Below, piece by piece: positions 9,501 through 18,517 of a stretch of DNA of 64,000 nt. Source of the DNA: Verrucomicrobiales bacterium (GTDB lineage Bacteria > Verrucomicrobiota > Verrucomicrobiia > Verrucomicrobiales > DEV007); the NCBI GenBank assembly GCA_016795505.1, contig JAEUHH010000055.1, positions 106,005 through 170,004 on the forward strand. Reading direction: 5' to 3'. The notes under the pieces were generated by a model. It saw only the letters and a list, made by a program, of their open reading frames with translations. It was not told where the DNA came from and ran no database searches. Position 1 is the first letter of the stretch, and every line of letters begins with the position of its first letter. The position numbers and the translations under genes were made by a program.

Positions 9501-10014
9501 TGGCAAGGCTGATGTCTATCTGGTGCAAAACCGGGAGCACGCCGGCCAGTCACCCGATCCGGCGGCCGACGGGCTGAGCCTGCTGCTCATCGGCACCGGC
9601 GATCCGGATCATCCGCTACTGCCGGTGTGGCCGGACGACAGCGGGCTGGTCCTGTTCGGACAGGGACGGGGCGTGGCGACCGTCGATCTGAACGATGACG
9701 ACCGGGCCGATCTCGTGGCCGGGCTCAATGAGAACGATCCGGCGGCTTTCCTGAACCTGACGGGCGACAGCGACCGCCAGCCCTTCAAGGTTTCCCTGCT
9801 GGAGCCGGGGCGGATCGCGGCGGGAGCGCGCGTCACGGTCGCCTGCGCCGGAATGGCCCCCCAGGTCGCCGAATACCATGCCGGGGGCGGATTTCTGAGC
9901 CAGAGTCCGCCGGTGCTGTTCTTCGCGGCACCGAAGGTGGCCGGCGCCTCGGCCAAAGTGGTGATTCGCTGGCCCGACGGCAAACTGACGGAACGGACCG
10001 TCTATTTCGACTGA
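6565..10014 (+). CDS. Exported FG-GAP/VCBS repeat protein with ASPIC/UnbV domain
   Basis: From ATG 6565 the 1149-residue product starts with a signal peptide (hydrophobic LSLGLVAILGASGAAIGQQ). About fourteen Ca-binding-type repeats of the form DxDxDGxxD follow (for example DVNGDGRAD, DIDNDGDLD, DFDRDGWLD, DLDQDGDID), suggesting two beta-propeller blocks. Between them an ASPIC/UnbV domain is recognisable (RLQVRLIG...NTWGLGAEVTI...VRWPSG). A second, shorter RWPDG-type ending closes the protein, echoing the UnbV ending. Such proteins are exported in PVC and Bacteroidetes bacteria; their function is unknown, with adhesion or glycan binding suggested. A TTG start at 6502 would break the signal peptide, so I reject it. 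Confidence 0.85.
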   Translation: MIEYSPSRVPGWLSLGLVAILGASGAAIGQQAGRAVPDTAVLSSKPLTIAPAPADGGPLFEAVPGETTGVTLRHEILPDHPLRRLYPYAWATGGVAIGDVNGDGRADLFFPGGPGPSRLYLQSGDFLFFDATESAGIVPDPAAWCSGAAMADIDNDGDLDIYVTAHGSPNRLYINEGKEGRAHFQERAKAWGVDLVDGSLNAAFADFDRDGWLDLYVQTYHLESPTGRPEGELEITIRDGIPFLRDEWQAYYVARRKPDGDYTWTEGGRPDYLLRNTGQGKFADVTGAAGLAVGRAYGSSVTWCDVDHDGLPDLYVGHDGLDPDLFYRNGGARGFAEGTRRVFSQTPWFTRGAVSADFNNDLLVDLLVSNAGAGPAEAVTPPDEAHRTAMLTSGGAPQVARNALLINAGTARFLDAAWMAGLARTGATWSVKAGDFDNDGWVDAFFANGAVRDAGNRPPDSLAGANLVGKTRWDLLADAAPRREANLAFRNRGDLNFENVSDAWGLGHVGMSYAVGSGDLDGDGDLDLVVCHAGEPVTLYRNRSTAKRLQVRLIGRASNTWGLGAEVTIAVKGRGQMRQLHPHSGSLASDEPLVHFGLGDATEVERLTVRWPSGAVETFEHLPADHRHTIVEANSMIPPVGRMRRPQPMFSATGLLGGAGLPEAIAEKPAQPEWLGRLGPGLAWLDLDGDGRDEFYFPGSRGIPGRLVTQSLAMAQRKQPFGADAAAEDTAAVFFDADGDGDADLYVGSGDPEAEPGSEGLHDRLYLNDGLTFTRAPADHLPDLREVTGPVAAADFDRDGDVDLFVGTRLGLGGDPLRPTSRLLVNDGKGTFTEAPADVADGLGDSGAVSAALWTDLDADGWLDLIVAAHGGRIGVWKNAAGRLADASEAAGTATLVGGWNGLAGGDLDQDGDIDYVVTNEGLNEPAVADSSAAGDSGRVRESGLLINDGTGRLAFRPLPRVAQTAPAFGVVVSDLNVDGKADVYLVQNREHAGQSPDPAADGLSLLLIGTGDPDHPLLPVWPDDSGLVLFGQGRGVATVDLNDDDRADLVAGLNENDPAAFLNLTGDSDRQPFKVSLLEPGRIAAGARVTVACAGMAPQVAEYHAGGGFLSQSPPVLFFAAPKVAGASAKVVIRWPDGKLTERTVYFD

Positions 10015-10133
10015 GTCCGACTCAGTGGACTAAAACTGGGAGCCGGCGATCTCTGCCGGCCTGCCCCGGAACGGTCCGCCCGCACAAACGAAGCGGCGGA
10101 CCGGCAATCATTTTCCCCCGAACGGGCGGAAAA
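10015..10133. terminator. Possible bidirectional termination region between convergent genes
   Basis: Two hairpins lie between the convergent FG-GAP and rpsP genes: GCCGGC / GCCGGC near 10042-10061 and CGGTCCGCC / GGCGGACCG near 10070-10102. Neither is followed by a good T-run, so this is only a plausible terminator. Confidence 0.35.
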
Positions 10134-10382
10134 TCAGGCCTTGGCGGCGGCGCGGGCCTTCTTGATGATCGAGCGGACAGTGTCGGACGGTTGAGCGCCC
10201 TTGGACAGCCAGCCTTCGATCTTTTCGAGATCGAGGCGGTAATTGTCGCCATCCTTGAGCGGATCGTAATTGCCCACGATCTCGATAAACCGGCCGTCCT
10301 TGCGGGCGCGGCTGTCCGCCACCACCACCCGGTAGTAGGGACGATCCTTGGTGCCTTCGCGTCTGAGTCTGATCTTAACCAT
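10134..10382 (-). CDS. rpsP: 30S ribosomal protein S16
   Basis: The 82-residue protein has the family N-terminus [25 protein letters not shown] and the conserved IVGNYDP segment. It binds 16S rRNA in the small subunit body. Length is normal for S16. It is not followed by rimM, trmD and rplS as in many bacteria; the downstream neighbour is a convergent gene. This separation from the usual operon is seen in other lineages too. Confidence 0.95.
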   Translation of the reverse strand: MVKIRLRREGTKDRPYYRVVVADSRARKDGRFIEIVGNYDPLKDGDNYRLDLEKIEGWLSKGAQPSDTVRSIIKKARAAAKA

Positions 10383-10513
10383 CGCTTTGAGTCTGCCCGC
10401 CGTTTTGCCTCATGAGGCGCGGGAGGGGTGGATTTGTAAGCCGAAACTTCCGGAAATCAAGGAACAAAATTTTGTCCCTGTCGCAGCCGATTCCGGGGCG
10501 GCGGCCGAGGCGC

Positions 10514-12034
10514 TCACCTGCCCTCCCCGCCCAGCATCCGGGCGCGGGCGATGGCGCGGAGCATGCCCCGGGCCTTGTTGACGGTCTCGATGTATTCGCT
10601 GGTGGGCACGGAATCGGCGACGACGCCGGCGCCGGCCTGAACGTAGGCCTTGCCGTCCTTCAGCACCACGGTGCGCAGGGCGATACAACTGTCGTGGTTC
10701 CCGTCGAAGCCGAAGTAGCCGACCGCCCCGGCGTAGGCGCAGCGTTTGGCTTTCTCCAGTTCGTTGATGATCTGCATGGCCCGGACCTTGGGGCTGCCGC
10801 TGACGGTTCCGGCGGGAAAGGTGGCGCGCATCACGTCGTAGGCGCTGTGCCCGGGCGCGAGGCGGCCGGTGACATCACTGACGATGTGCATGACGTGGCT
10901 GTAACGCTCGATGCGCTTGAAGTCGGTGACGTGGACGCTGTTGTATTGGGCGACCCGTCCCACGTCGTTGCGGGCGAGATCGACCAGCATGACGTGCTCG
11001 GCCAGCTCCTTGGGATCGGCGAGGAGGTCGGCGGCGAGGGCGGCATCCTCCTCGGGCGTCCGGCCACGGGCCCGGGTGCCGGCGATGGGACGGATCTCGA
11101 TTTTTCCCTCGATCGCGCGCACGTGGACCTCGGGCGAACTGCCGACGAGGGCGAACTCGTCGCCAAACTGGAGGCAGAACATGTAGGGCGAGGGATTGAC
11201 GTGCCGCAGGGTCCGGTAGAGGTCGATCGGCCGGCCGGAGAAATCGGTCTCGAAGCGCTGCGACGGCACGAACTGGAAGATATCGCCGGCGAGGATGTAT
11301 TCCTTCCCGGCGGTGACCATGGCTTCGTACTCGGCCTGGGTGGTGTTGCTGCGCGGCTCCTCCTCGGGCGGCTCGGTCATCAGGGACAGCGGGGCGACGC
11401 TGAGCGGGGCGGCCAGTCGGGCGATGATGGCGTCGATTTTTTCCCGCGCCGCGGCATACCCGGCCTCGTCGGTGGCGTGCTCGTCGGTGTGGACGTTGGC
11501 GACGACCTGGAGCTTGCGGAAGCGGTGGTCGAAAATGACGAGGGTGTCGGTGATGAGGAACACCATGTCAGGCAGCCCGAGGGGATCCGGCGGCGCATCG
11601 GGCACGGTGGGCTCGAAGTAGCGCACCATATCGTAGGCGAGATAGCCGACCGCCCCTCCCGTGAAAATGGGCAGGCCCTCGACGCGGGCGGGCCGGTAGC
11701 GGGCCATGATTTTCTCCACCTCGGCCAGGGGGTCCTGGCAATCCGCAGCGAGGGGCCGGGTGACAAAATCGCCGCCATTCTCCCGGATCGCGATCTGCCG
11801 ACCCTGGGCCCGGATTTCCAGGCGCTCACCCGCCCCGAGGAAGGAGTAGCGCCCGATCTGCTCGCTGCTCTCCGCCGACTCGAGGAGGAAGCAGGGGCCA
11901 CCGTCGTTGAGTTTCTGAAAAGCAGACACCGGCGTCTCGTAATCGGCGGCCAGTTCCGTCCACACGGGAATCAGGTTCGCACCCGATTCACGGAGTTGGC
12001 GGAAGTCGTCGAGCGAGGGGCGGAGGGGGGTCAT
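10514..12034 (-). CDS. trpE: Anthranilate synthase component I
   Basis: The 506-residue enzyme converts chorismate and ammonia to anthranilate, the first step of tryptophan synthesis. The N-terminal regulatory segment has the LLES motif (about residues 50-53) that forms part of the tryptophan feedback site. The chorismate-binding half shows GTRARGRTPEEDA, LARNDVGRVA and GSPKVRAMQIINELE. The glutamine amidotransferase subunit (trpG) and other trp genes are not in the window. I see no tandem Trp codons or attenuator in the 225 bases upstream. Confidence 0.93.
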   Translation of the reverse strand: MTPLRPSLDDFRQLRESGANLIPVWTELAADYETPVSAFQKLNDGGPCFLLESAESSEQIGRYSFLGAGERLEIRAQGRQIAIRENGGDFVTRPLAADCQDPLAEVEKIMARYRPARVEGLPIFTGGAVGYLAYDMVRYFEPTVPDAPPDPLGLPDMVFLITDTLVIFDHRFRKLQVVANVHTDEHATDEAGYAAAREKIDAIIARLAAPLSVAPLSLMTEPPEEEPRSNTTQAEYEAMVTAGKEYILAGDIFQFVPSQRFETDFSGRPIDLYRTLRHVNPSPYMFCLQFGDEFALVGSSPEVHVRAIEGKIEIRPIAGTRARGRTPEEDAALAADLLADPKELAEHVMLVDLARNDVGRVAQYNSVHVTDFKRIERYSHVMHIVSDVTGRLAPGHSAYDVMRATFPAGTVSGSPKVRAMQIINELEKAKRCAYAGAVGYFGFDGNHDSCIALRTVVLKDGKAYVQAGAGVVADSVPTSEYIETVNKARGMLRAIARARMLGGEGR

Positions 12035-12259
12035 GGGATGGAATGCAGTGGAGAGTAAACAGGGAAAAAGAGATGAGCAGTCAGTGGGCAGAAATCAGAG
12101 GGGCGGATTCGAGGGCTGAAACGACGCCGCAACGGATACGCCGACTTTTTCATCCGAGCCACCACGGAATCAGCATCGAGCCATCCGGCGATTCACCGGC
12201 TGCGACTTACCGCCGACCCATCACCCCGCGGCCCAATGCCGACTTTTCACTCTCTACTG

Positions 12260-13408
12260 TTAACTGGCCAACTCTCCGCCAACCGAAACCCTCCCTCCGC
12301 TCGCATCGGCGGCGAGGGCCGCCTCGAGGACGCGGGCGATGCGGACGCCCTCGCGGAAGTCCGGCTGGATGCCGGTGCCTTGGGCGATGGCATCGAGGAA
12401 ATCGGCGGCGGCATGCACGAAAGGGTGCTCGTAGCCGATGATGTGACCGGGCGGCCACCAGTTTTTCACGTAGTCGTGGCAGCGCTCGGTGGCGAGGATG
12501 TCGCGGAAGCCGCGGGCGTGGGCGGGGTCGGCTTCGCTGTAAAACTGGAGGCGGTTCATGTCCTCCATGTCCCAGGTGAGAGCGCCCTTGCTGCCATAGA
12601 TCTCGAAGGTGTGGCGATTGCGTCGTCCGGTGGCATAGCGGGTCGTCTCGATGGTCCCAAGGGCGCCATTGGCGAACTCAGTGGTCAGGAGAGCGGCACA
12701 CTCGACCTCGACCTCGCCCTGGGTGGCGGGATCCTCGGCCAGGGGACGCCGGGTGATGAAATTTTTCATCCGACAATCGAGGCTGACGATGTCGCCGACG
12801 AGGAAATGGGCGAGATCGATGGCGTGGGACCCGAGATCCCACAGCGGACCGGCGGCAGCGGTGGCTTTGCGGAGTTTCCAGTCGATGGGATGCTCGGGAT
12901 TGATGAGCCAGCTCTGTTGGTAGGCGCCGCGCCAGTGATAGATCTCGCCCAGCTCACCGGCATCGATGATCTGGCGGGCGAGGACGACAGCCGGACAGCG
13001 GCGGTAGTTGTGGTTCAGGTAATGAACGACGCCGGCGCTCTCGGCGGCGGCGAGCATGGCCTCGGCCTCGGCGAGGGTGTTGGAAAAGGGCTTTTCACAA
13101 AAGAGGTGCTTGCCGGCCTGCGCGGCGGCAATGGCGGTCTCGGCGTGCAGATAAGTAGGCAGGCCGATGTCCACGATGTCGATGTCGGGACGCTCCACGA
13201 CGCGCCGCCAGTCGGTGTCGGTCTCCTCCCAGCCCCACCGTGAGGCAAAGGCCTGGAGATCGGCGGCATCGCGGCCGCAGACCACTTTCAGAACCGGCTC
13301 GGCGGCGGGATCGAAGAACTTCGTGACCTGCCGCCAGGCATTCGAATGGGCGCGGCCCATGAATCGGTGGCCGAGCAGGGCGATATTGAGCTGTTTACGG
13401 GCTGCCAT
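12260..13408 (-). CDS. Gfo/Idh/MocA family oxidoreductase
   Basis: The 382-residue protein has the NAD(P)-binding Rossmann start NIALLGHRFMGRAHS (residues 8-22), the family EKPFSN motif with its catalytic-type lysine at residue 106, and a LGSHAIDLAHF segment typical of the C-terminal domain. Members oxidise or rearrange sugars and cyclitols. The specific substrate cannot be told from sequence. No signal peptide is seen, so it is probably cytoplasmic. A second, distinct family member lies at 47057-48103. Confidence 0.85.
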   Translation of the reverse strand: MAARKQLNIALLGHRFMGRAHSNAWRQVTKFFDPAAEPVLKVVCGRDAADLQAFASRWGWEETDTDWRRVVERPDIDIVDIGLPTYLHAETAIAAAQAGKHLFCEKPFSNTLAEAEAMLAAAESAGVVHYLNHNYRRCPAVVLARQIIDAGELGEIYHWRGAYQQSWLINPEHPIDWKLRKATAAAGPLWDLGSHAIDLAHFLVGDIVSLDCRMKNFITRRPLAEDPATQGEVEVECAALLTTEFANGALGTIETTRYATGRRNRHTFEIYGSKGALTWDMEDMNRLQFYSEADPAHARGFRDILATERCHDYVKNWWPPGHIIGYEHPFVHAAADFLDAIAQGTGIQPDFREGVRIARVLEAALAADASGGRVSVGGELAS

Positions 13409-13490
13409 GATGCCGCGCGACTAAACGGGAAATCGGCGGGAGGGCAAGGAGGGGTTGTGATTTCGCCCTTCGATGGGCTGGGCTCGATCC

Positions 13491-16400
13491 TCACAATTTT
13501 GCCGCCACTTCCATGGCGACGCCCTGCCGCAGGCACCAGGCCATGGCATCGTGATGACCCAGCGAGGCAGCGCGGCGCATCCACGCGGCAGCGCCATCGA
13601 GATCGCGGGACAATCCGAAGCCCGCCTCCAGGCAACGTCCCAGAGCGTGCATGCACTCCGCATCCCCCAGATCAGCGCCGGTTTGATACAATCGTGCGGC
13701 GCGGGCTTTGTCCTGGTCGATGCCGAGGCCCTTCGCGTAGAGGGTGGCGAGATTGTAATGAGCAAAGGCATTGCCCGCCTCGCAGGCTCGCTCGAACAGC
13801 TCCCGGGCACGCCCGTGATCGACCGCACGACCCCATCCCAGCGTGTGGCAGACGCCAAGCAGATCAAGCGCCCGGGCATCACCGGCCTGGGCGGCTTTCT
13901 CAACCCAGTTCGCCCCTTCGACCAGGTCCACCGGCACGCCACGTCCCCGGAGCAACGCCGCGCCATAGAGCATCTGCGTGGCGGGATCGCCCGCCTCGGC
14001 ACCACGACGCAGCCACTCGATCGCCTCGGGCAGACTGTCGGGCACCTCGGACAGGATGAGCCCCAGGATGCGCTGATGCCGCGGCTGACCCGCCTCGGCA
14101 GAACGGCGGAGCCACAGCAGTCCGAGCGCCCGATCGCGGGGCAGGTAGTAATCGGCCAGCAGCCAGGCGGCGCGCGGCGCATGCTCGGCGGCACGCTCCA
14201 GACGAGCGGCGGCGGCATCGGAGGGCTGTCCCGCTGTTTCGGATCGCGACCACGCGTCCAGAGTGGACCACAACTGGTCGCGGGCTTCGGTCGATTTCGG
14301 CTCCAGCTCGAGGGCGCGCAGGAAGAAATTCACCGCGTCGGGCAAGCGGCTCCCGGCAACAGCTTCCTGCCCCAGCCGAATGGCCTCCTCAGGGCGGGTG
14401 ATGGCCTTCAAATCGTCGCCGACCGCGGATTTCTCGCCCGCATCGGTCGGGAGAGACCCGGCCGCGGTCGCCAAGTCCCGCGCCGCCTCGCGGAGGTAGT
14501 CACGGTGCAGGGCGGGCTCAAGAGATTCGGCAAAGGTCTCGCGATCGACCGAGGCGGCGATGGCCACCAGTCCGTAGGTGACCGCCCACACCAAGGCCGC
14601 GCCGATGAGCGAGATCCCCACCAACCGCCCGTAGCGATGCCATCCGGCGCCCACCCGGCTCGGCTCACCATCGCCTGCGGCAACGAGCGGTTCAGAGTCC
14701 GGCTCGGTGGCTGCGGGGCGCTCCTCATCGAGCGGCATCTCCGGCAAGCCGAGACTTTCACGCAGACTGGAGGACCGGACCGAGCCGCCGGCCACGGTTG
14801 CCGATTTTTCCTCGGACGCAGCCGCATTCTGAACGGCAGCGGACTCGTCCGTGGCTTCGACCTCCGGCGTGGCGCTGGTCATGAACGCCAGAAAAGACAT
14901 CGGCTCCCCGGTCTCACCAGATTCGCTGTGAACCTCAACAGGCTCACGAGACTCGGGCTCGGTCGGGACAGGCGGCGACTCCGCCACCGGGGTCTCATCC
15001 AGCGCGGGTGAAACCGACGGTTCCGGTTGTTCGATGGACTCGGAGTTGGCCTCGATCGCGGGCGTCTCCCCGTCGATCGCGGGAAGCTTCGCCTGAATCT
15101 CACCTGCCTCGTCATCCGGGCAGGCATCGACCGGCTTTTCCTCCTCAGCCGCAGTCTCGGCGGGCGCTTCGATGACCGCCGTTTCCGGCTTCCGTCCGAA
15201 AGGAAAGAGCAACCGGCGAAATCCGGACCGTTCCGGAGCGGAGATCGGCGTCGCAGCCGCCTCGGCCTGAGCAATGGGCGCCTCCATGACGGCGGCATCC
15301 TCGATCAAGCCGAGCGACTCGACTGCCGGTTCAGCCTGAGACTCGGAAACCGGTCCTCTGGCTGCCACGTCGGCCGGCTTGGCCTCTGATGCCGTCGGGG
15401 CCTCGTGAAATTCGCCGTCCGCGATGACACCGAGGAACTCCACATCGGCAGCAGGCTGCGCCGGGGCGGTGAATCGCTGGCGGGCCTGCTTTTCGGCCAC
15501 CAATTCCCGCGTCGTGTGGAGACCGAAGGGCTTGAGCGAACGGGACAAACGCGACGCTCCGTTTGTCGCCGTCGTTTGGGAAAAGGTCGCCGCCTTGGCA
15601 GCCGCCGCATCCGGGTCGAAATCATCGAGCACGCCCACCGGTGCGGAGACGGGGCTGTCCTCGTCGCTGGCGGAGGTTTCCGCCGGAACCACCGTGTCAT
15701 CCAGCCCGAGGGCGCGGGACAACTCATCGAGCAGGAGGGACTGGACCTGCCCGGGATCCTCGCACAGGCGCAGCCGGAGCTGTTCGAGCACCTGGGTTAC
15801 TTCGATGGGCAACCCGGGCCGCCTGGGCACCGGTTCTGTCCAGCGAAACCGCCGTCCGGTCAGCATTTCTGAGATCAGCGGCAACAGCACGGCCGCGCGG
15901 CGTCCCCGCTCGCCCGTCTTGCCCCCGGCGCGGACCCGCTCCATCACCGGGGCCGGCAGATTGAGTCCCTCGATCAGTTCCTCCGCCGTCTGGTGCAGGC
16001 GCAGGCGCACCGGCAATCTCCGCCACACCGACACATTGCCCAACTGGGCCGCCTCGACGAGCGCGCTGATCGAGGCATCGCCGGTGACGAGATACACATC
16101 GCGCGCCCCGAGACGCCAGACCGGCGGCGCTCCCGCGGTGCGCTCGATCACATCGAGCGCCGCATTCACTTTCGCCGCGATCTCACGCACCGATCCCGGG
16201 CGCAGCGCCCCATGGCTGCGCACCAGCGACGCGATCGATACGCCCTCGACCCGTTCCTCACCGATCAACAGGCACCGTCCCCAGGTCTCCAAAGCCACCA
16301 CGGACAGTTGATTCGGCAGACCGCGACCCGGTCGCCGCAGGGCGGAGAGGTGTTGTTCCAGCCAGCCTTCCCGCGGCACACTGTCGAATCCGGGGAAAAG

Positions 16401-17336
16401 CTGGAAACGCAGCCGTTTGGTCGGACCACTTCGGTCTCCGGCGGCGTCGAAAGCGTATCCGAGGTCCTCCGGCACCGAGGGGCCCGAGACGCGGTAGCCC
16501 GGTCCGGCGTCAATGGAGTCGTGTCCGGCCATCAGCCAGTCGCGGAAAAAGCATTTCACCGGAGGCAGATCGCCCTCCTGTCCCGCCTCCAGGCCGGCCC
16601 GCACCGCGCGCAGAGCCGCGGTAAAGCTCTCCAGAGTGGCATGGCGCGGATGCCCCGGCTCGCCTTTCAGCACATCGTGCAACAGGGAGCGCAAATTTTC
16701 CGTCGTCTGACGAGCCTCGCGATCAAAGAGCGAAAACGGGGCAAATCGAAACACAAATCCCGACAGCAGACTGTAGAGAGCCAGCGCCACCCGCTCCACC
16801 ACTTCTGCGGTCGACTGACAGGGCGGCATCAGCCAGCCCCCGTAGTCCGCGACATGCAGCCGCAGACCTGTCGATCCTGACGGACGATCCTGGGTCACAA
16901 AGAAGCGCCCGAAATCAAAATGACTCAGGCAATTGGGCAACTCGTCATGGCTGGACAGGATCGACAGCAGATCCAGCGTCAGATCCACCGCCAGCGTCTC
17001 GGACAGCGGCCCCACCCGCCGCAGGTAGCCGCCGAGCGGCTCGCCTCCCGGCAGGCCTTCGGCGTAGTACAGTTCGGTGTCGTCGCGACCACTGCCCAGG
17101 ATCGGCGTCAGGCGGGGATGAGCCCTCTCCCGGATCGCCGCGATCTCGCGCTCGAACCGATCCCCCGCCCCGTCCTCGGGCGCTGCCAGTCCTTCGAAAA
17201 TGTGGAGCAGAGCCAGCCGAAAATCCCGGCAATCAAGCACCAGAAACACCCGCTCCCCGTTCCGGTCCGATGGCAACTCCGCGAGCGATCCCTGTCGGTC
17301 CCTGACGAAGCGAAACTGATCGAACTCGGCAATCAT
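13491..17336 (-). CDS. Large membrane protein with degenerate kinase-like domains and Sel1 repeats
   Basis: From ATG 17336 the product has 1281 residues. The N-terminal quarter resembles a protein kinase with lost residues: HFDFGRFFV sits where the catalytic HxDxxxxN loop should be, and VADYGGW where DFG should be. A second kinase-like C-lobe segment (ETWGRCLLIGEERVEG...WRLGARDVYLV) follows. Then comes a long acidic, proline- and glutamate-rich linker and one membrane span (ISLIGAALVWAVTYGLVAIAAS). The C-terminal third has about six Sel1-like helical repeats (for example AIEWLRRGAEAGDPATQMLYG). The catalytic asparagine is absent, so I read it as a pseudokinase scaffold, a role that is inference. 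The longer frame from 17456 lacks support. Confidence 0.7.
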   Translation of the reverse strand: MIAEFDQFRFVRDRQGSLAELPSDRNGERVFLVLDCRDFRLALLHIFEGLAAPEDGAGDRFEREIAAIRERAHPRLTPILGSGRDDTELYYAEGLPGGEPLGGYLRRVGPLSETLAVDLTLDLLSILSSHDELPNCLSHFDFGRFFVTQDRPSGSTGLRLHVADYGGWLMPPCQSTAEVVERVALALYSLLSGFVFRFAPFSLFDREARQTTENLRSLLHDVLKGEPGHPRHATLESFTAALRAVRAGLEAGQEGDLPPVKCFFRDWLMAGHDSIDAGPGYRVSGPSVPEDLGYAFDAAGDRSGPTKRLRFQLFPGFDSVPREGWLEQHLSALRRPGRGLPNQLSVVALETWGRCLLIGEERVEGVSIASLVRSHGALRPGSVREIAAKVNAALDVIERTAGAPPVWRLGARDVYLVTGDASISALVEAAQLGNVSVWRRLPVRLRLHQTAEELIEGLNLPAPVMERVRAGGKTGERGRRAAVLLPLISEMLTGRRFRWTEPVPRRPGLPIEVTQVLEQLRLRLCEDPGQVQSLLLDELSRALGLDDTVVPAETSASDEDSPVSAPVGVLDDFDPDAAAAKAATFSQTTATNGASRLSRSLKPFGLHTTRELVAEKQARQRFTAPAQPAADVEFLGVIADGEFHEAPTASEAKPADVAARGPVSESQAEPAVESLGLIEDAAVMEAPIAQAEAAATPISAPERSGFRRLLFPFGRKPETAVIEAPAETAAEEEKPVDACPDDEAGEIQAKLPAIDGETPAIEANSESIEQPEPSVSPALDETPVAESPPVPTEPESREPVEVHSESGETGEPMSFLAFMTSATPEVEATDESAAVQNAAASEEKSATVAGGSVRSSSLRESLGLPEMPLDEERPAATEPDSEPLVAAGDGEPSRVGAGWHRYGRLVGISLIGAALVWAVTYGLVAIAASVDRETFAESLEPALHRDYLREAARDLATAAGSLPTDAGEKSAVGDDLKAITRPEEAIRLGQEAVAGSRLPDAVNFFLRALELEPKSTEARDQLWSTLDAWSRSETAGQPSDAAAARLERAAEHAPRAAWLLADYYLPRDRALGLLWLRRSAEAGQPRHQRILGLILSEVPDSLPEAIEWLRRGAEAGDPATQMLYGAALLRGRGVPVDLVEGANWVEKAAQAGDARALDLLGVCHTLGWGRAVDHGRARELFERACEAGNAFAHYNLATLYAKGLGIDQDKARAARLYQTGADLGDAECMHALGRCLEAGFGLSRDLDGAAAWMRRAASLGHHDAMAWCLRQGVAMEVAAKL

Positions 17337-17737
17337 GGCAGGATTCGGTAAAAATTTTAAAGCCCCACAGCCTATTTCCCGACAAAACGCCCCCTCGGGA
17401 GCCGGATTTTGTCTGACAGGCGCAATAATTATCACATTTTTAGCCCAATTCTGCAAGATTTTTCATATTTGATCGGGTTTTTTGAAAGATTTCCCTTCGA
17501 AAGAGCCCCTCGGTGGCCCGGCCGGGCCGGGCCAGAGGCGAGGAAAGGGTGACGTCCTCCGCCAAAGCGTGGCCGGATGCCCTGGCCCACGCCACGTTCC
17601 GGCCAGCACCGCTACAGTTGGTCGGATTCCATGAGACCACGCCCGGTCATTGGCCACGCGGACCAGCAGCCTCAGTCGGCGGGTTTTCGCAGCCCCCCCT
17701 TTCGGTCGGACATGCCAAAAAAAAGCCGAAACTCACC
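17337..17737. other. Intergenic region upstream of the pseudokinase-like gene
   Basis: 401 bases without a supported gene. The segment 17400-17500 is conspicuously AT-rich for this window and contains the promoter listed separately. The part nearer 17520-17640 is GC-rich with short GGCC/CCGG palindromes and a GCGTGGCCGGA / TTCCGGCCAGC pair. Nothing else is recognisable. Confidence 0.5.
17428..17456 (-). promoter_or_regulatory. Sigma70-like promoter of the pseudokinase-like gene
   Basis: On the minus strand TTGCAG (17456-17451) and GATAAT (17433-17428) are separated by exactly 17 bases, inside the only AT-rich stretch of this spacer. The start codon at 17336 would be roughly 85 bases downstream of transcription start. 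Confidence 0.5.
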
Positions 17738-18517
17738 TCACCGCCGATCCCGATCCCGATCGCGTCCCCGATCCGAACTGGACGAGGAGCCGCTGGACGA
17801 TGACGGCGGCGGCGGCGGACTCGCCGTCGATGAGCCGCTCGGTGGCGTCGGCATGGTGATGTCTCCGCCGTCGATGAGGCGCGTCATCGCCCCCCGGATC
17901 AGGTTGCCCCGCTCCTCGCGGCTCATGTTCGGGTAGCTCTGCATCGACTGCCGGATGTATTCGCGCAGTTTTTCCTGCTTCTCCGGCGGCAGCGACTTGT
18001 AGCGCTCGATGTCCTGCGGCGACGGCCCGCGCCGCTCGCCATCCTTGCCCGAGGAGGAACTGCCGCTCGAGGACGGCCCCTTGCCCTGCGGATTCTTCGG
18101 CAACGGCGCGACGCGCTCGGGCTCGAATTTCAGTTCCACCTCCTCACCCGCGACGGCGATGGTGGCGCTGACCTGAAACAGATCCTCCCCGCCGATCACG
18201 GATTTCAACTGCATCCGCTCGGCATTCGCCTGACTCTCGGTGACGAGGATCGACTTCTTCGTGTCGCGATTATAAAGCGTGGCGACCTGCTCGCCGTTGA
18301 TCTCGGCGATGCCCCGCAGCGCATAGGTCTCGGAGAGGTTCAGCGTGCGGACGAACGGCGAGTGCGTCATGATCTGATCAAAATGACCCGACTCCAGCGG
18401 CTGCGGCAGGTCCGCATCGACTGACGATTCCGTCTGGGCAAATGCCGCCGCCCCACCCACCGCCAGCAAACCGGCAGTCAGGCCCGGGAAAAACAGCGGC
18501 GGCAGTCGGCGGCTCAT
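17738..18517 (-). CDS. Periplasmic protein at end of T2SS-like operon (GspC/PilP-like guess)
   Basis: The 259-residue protein starts at ATG 18517, overlapping the stop of the GspM-like gene by ATGA. It has a signal peptide or anchor (LPPLFFPGLTAGLLAVGGAAAFAQ), then a compact domain with LRGIAEINGEQVATLYNRDTK, and later a Ser/Pro/Gly-rich tail ending in an Arg-Asp repeat. The RGIAEINGEQVA segment is reminiscent of the homology region of GspC or PilP, which docks onto the secretin. That assignment rests on position and general pattern only. The upstream in-frame start at 18667 lies inside the preceding gene and is unlikely. Confidence 0.5.
   Translation of the reverse strand: MSRRLPPLFFPGLTAGLLAVGGAAAFAQTESSVDADLPQPLESGHFDQIMTHSPFVRTLNLSETYALRGIAEINGEQVATLYNRDTKKSILVTESQANAERMQLKSVIGGEDLFQVSATIAVAGEEVELKFEPERVAPLPKNPQGKGPSSSGSSSSGKDGERRGPSPQDIERYKSLPPEKQEKLREYIRQSMQSYPNMSREERGNLIRGAMTRLIDGGDITMPTPPSGSSTASPPPPPSSSSGSSSSSDRGRDRDRDRR

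Noticed and set aside
7000..9540. Long minus-strand open frames opposite the FG-GAP protein
   Set aside because: Same artefact: the repeated DxDGD codons leave the reverse frame open.
10458..10479. Palindrome GGAACAAAATTTTGTCCC between trpE and rpsP
   Set aside because: One-off AT palindrome without loop or T-run; no second copy, so no basis for an operator or terminator call.
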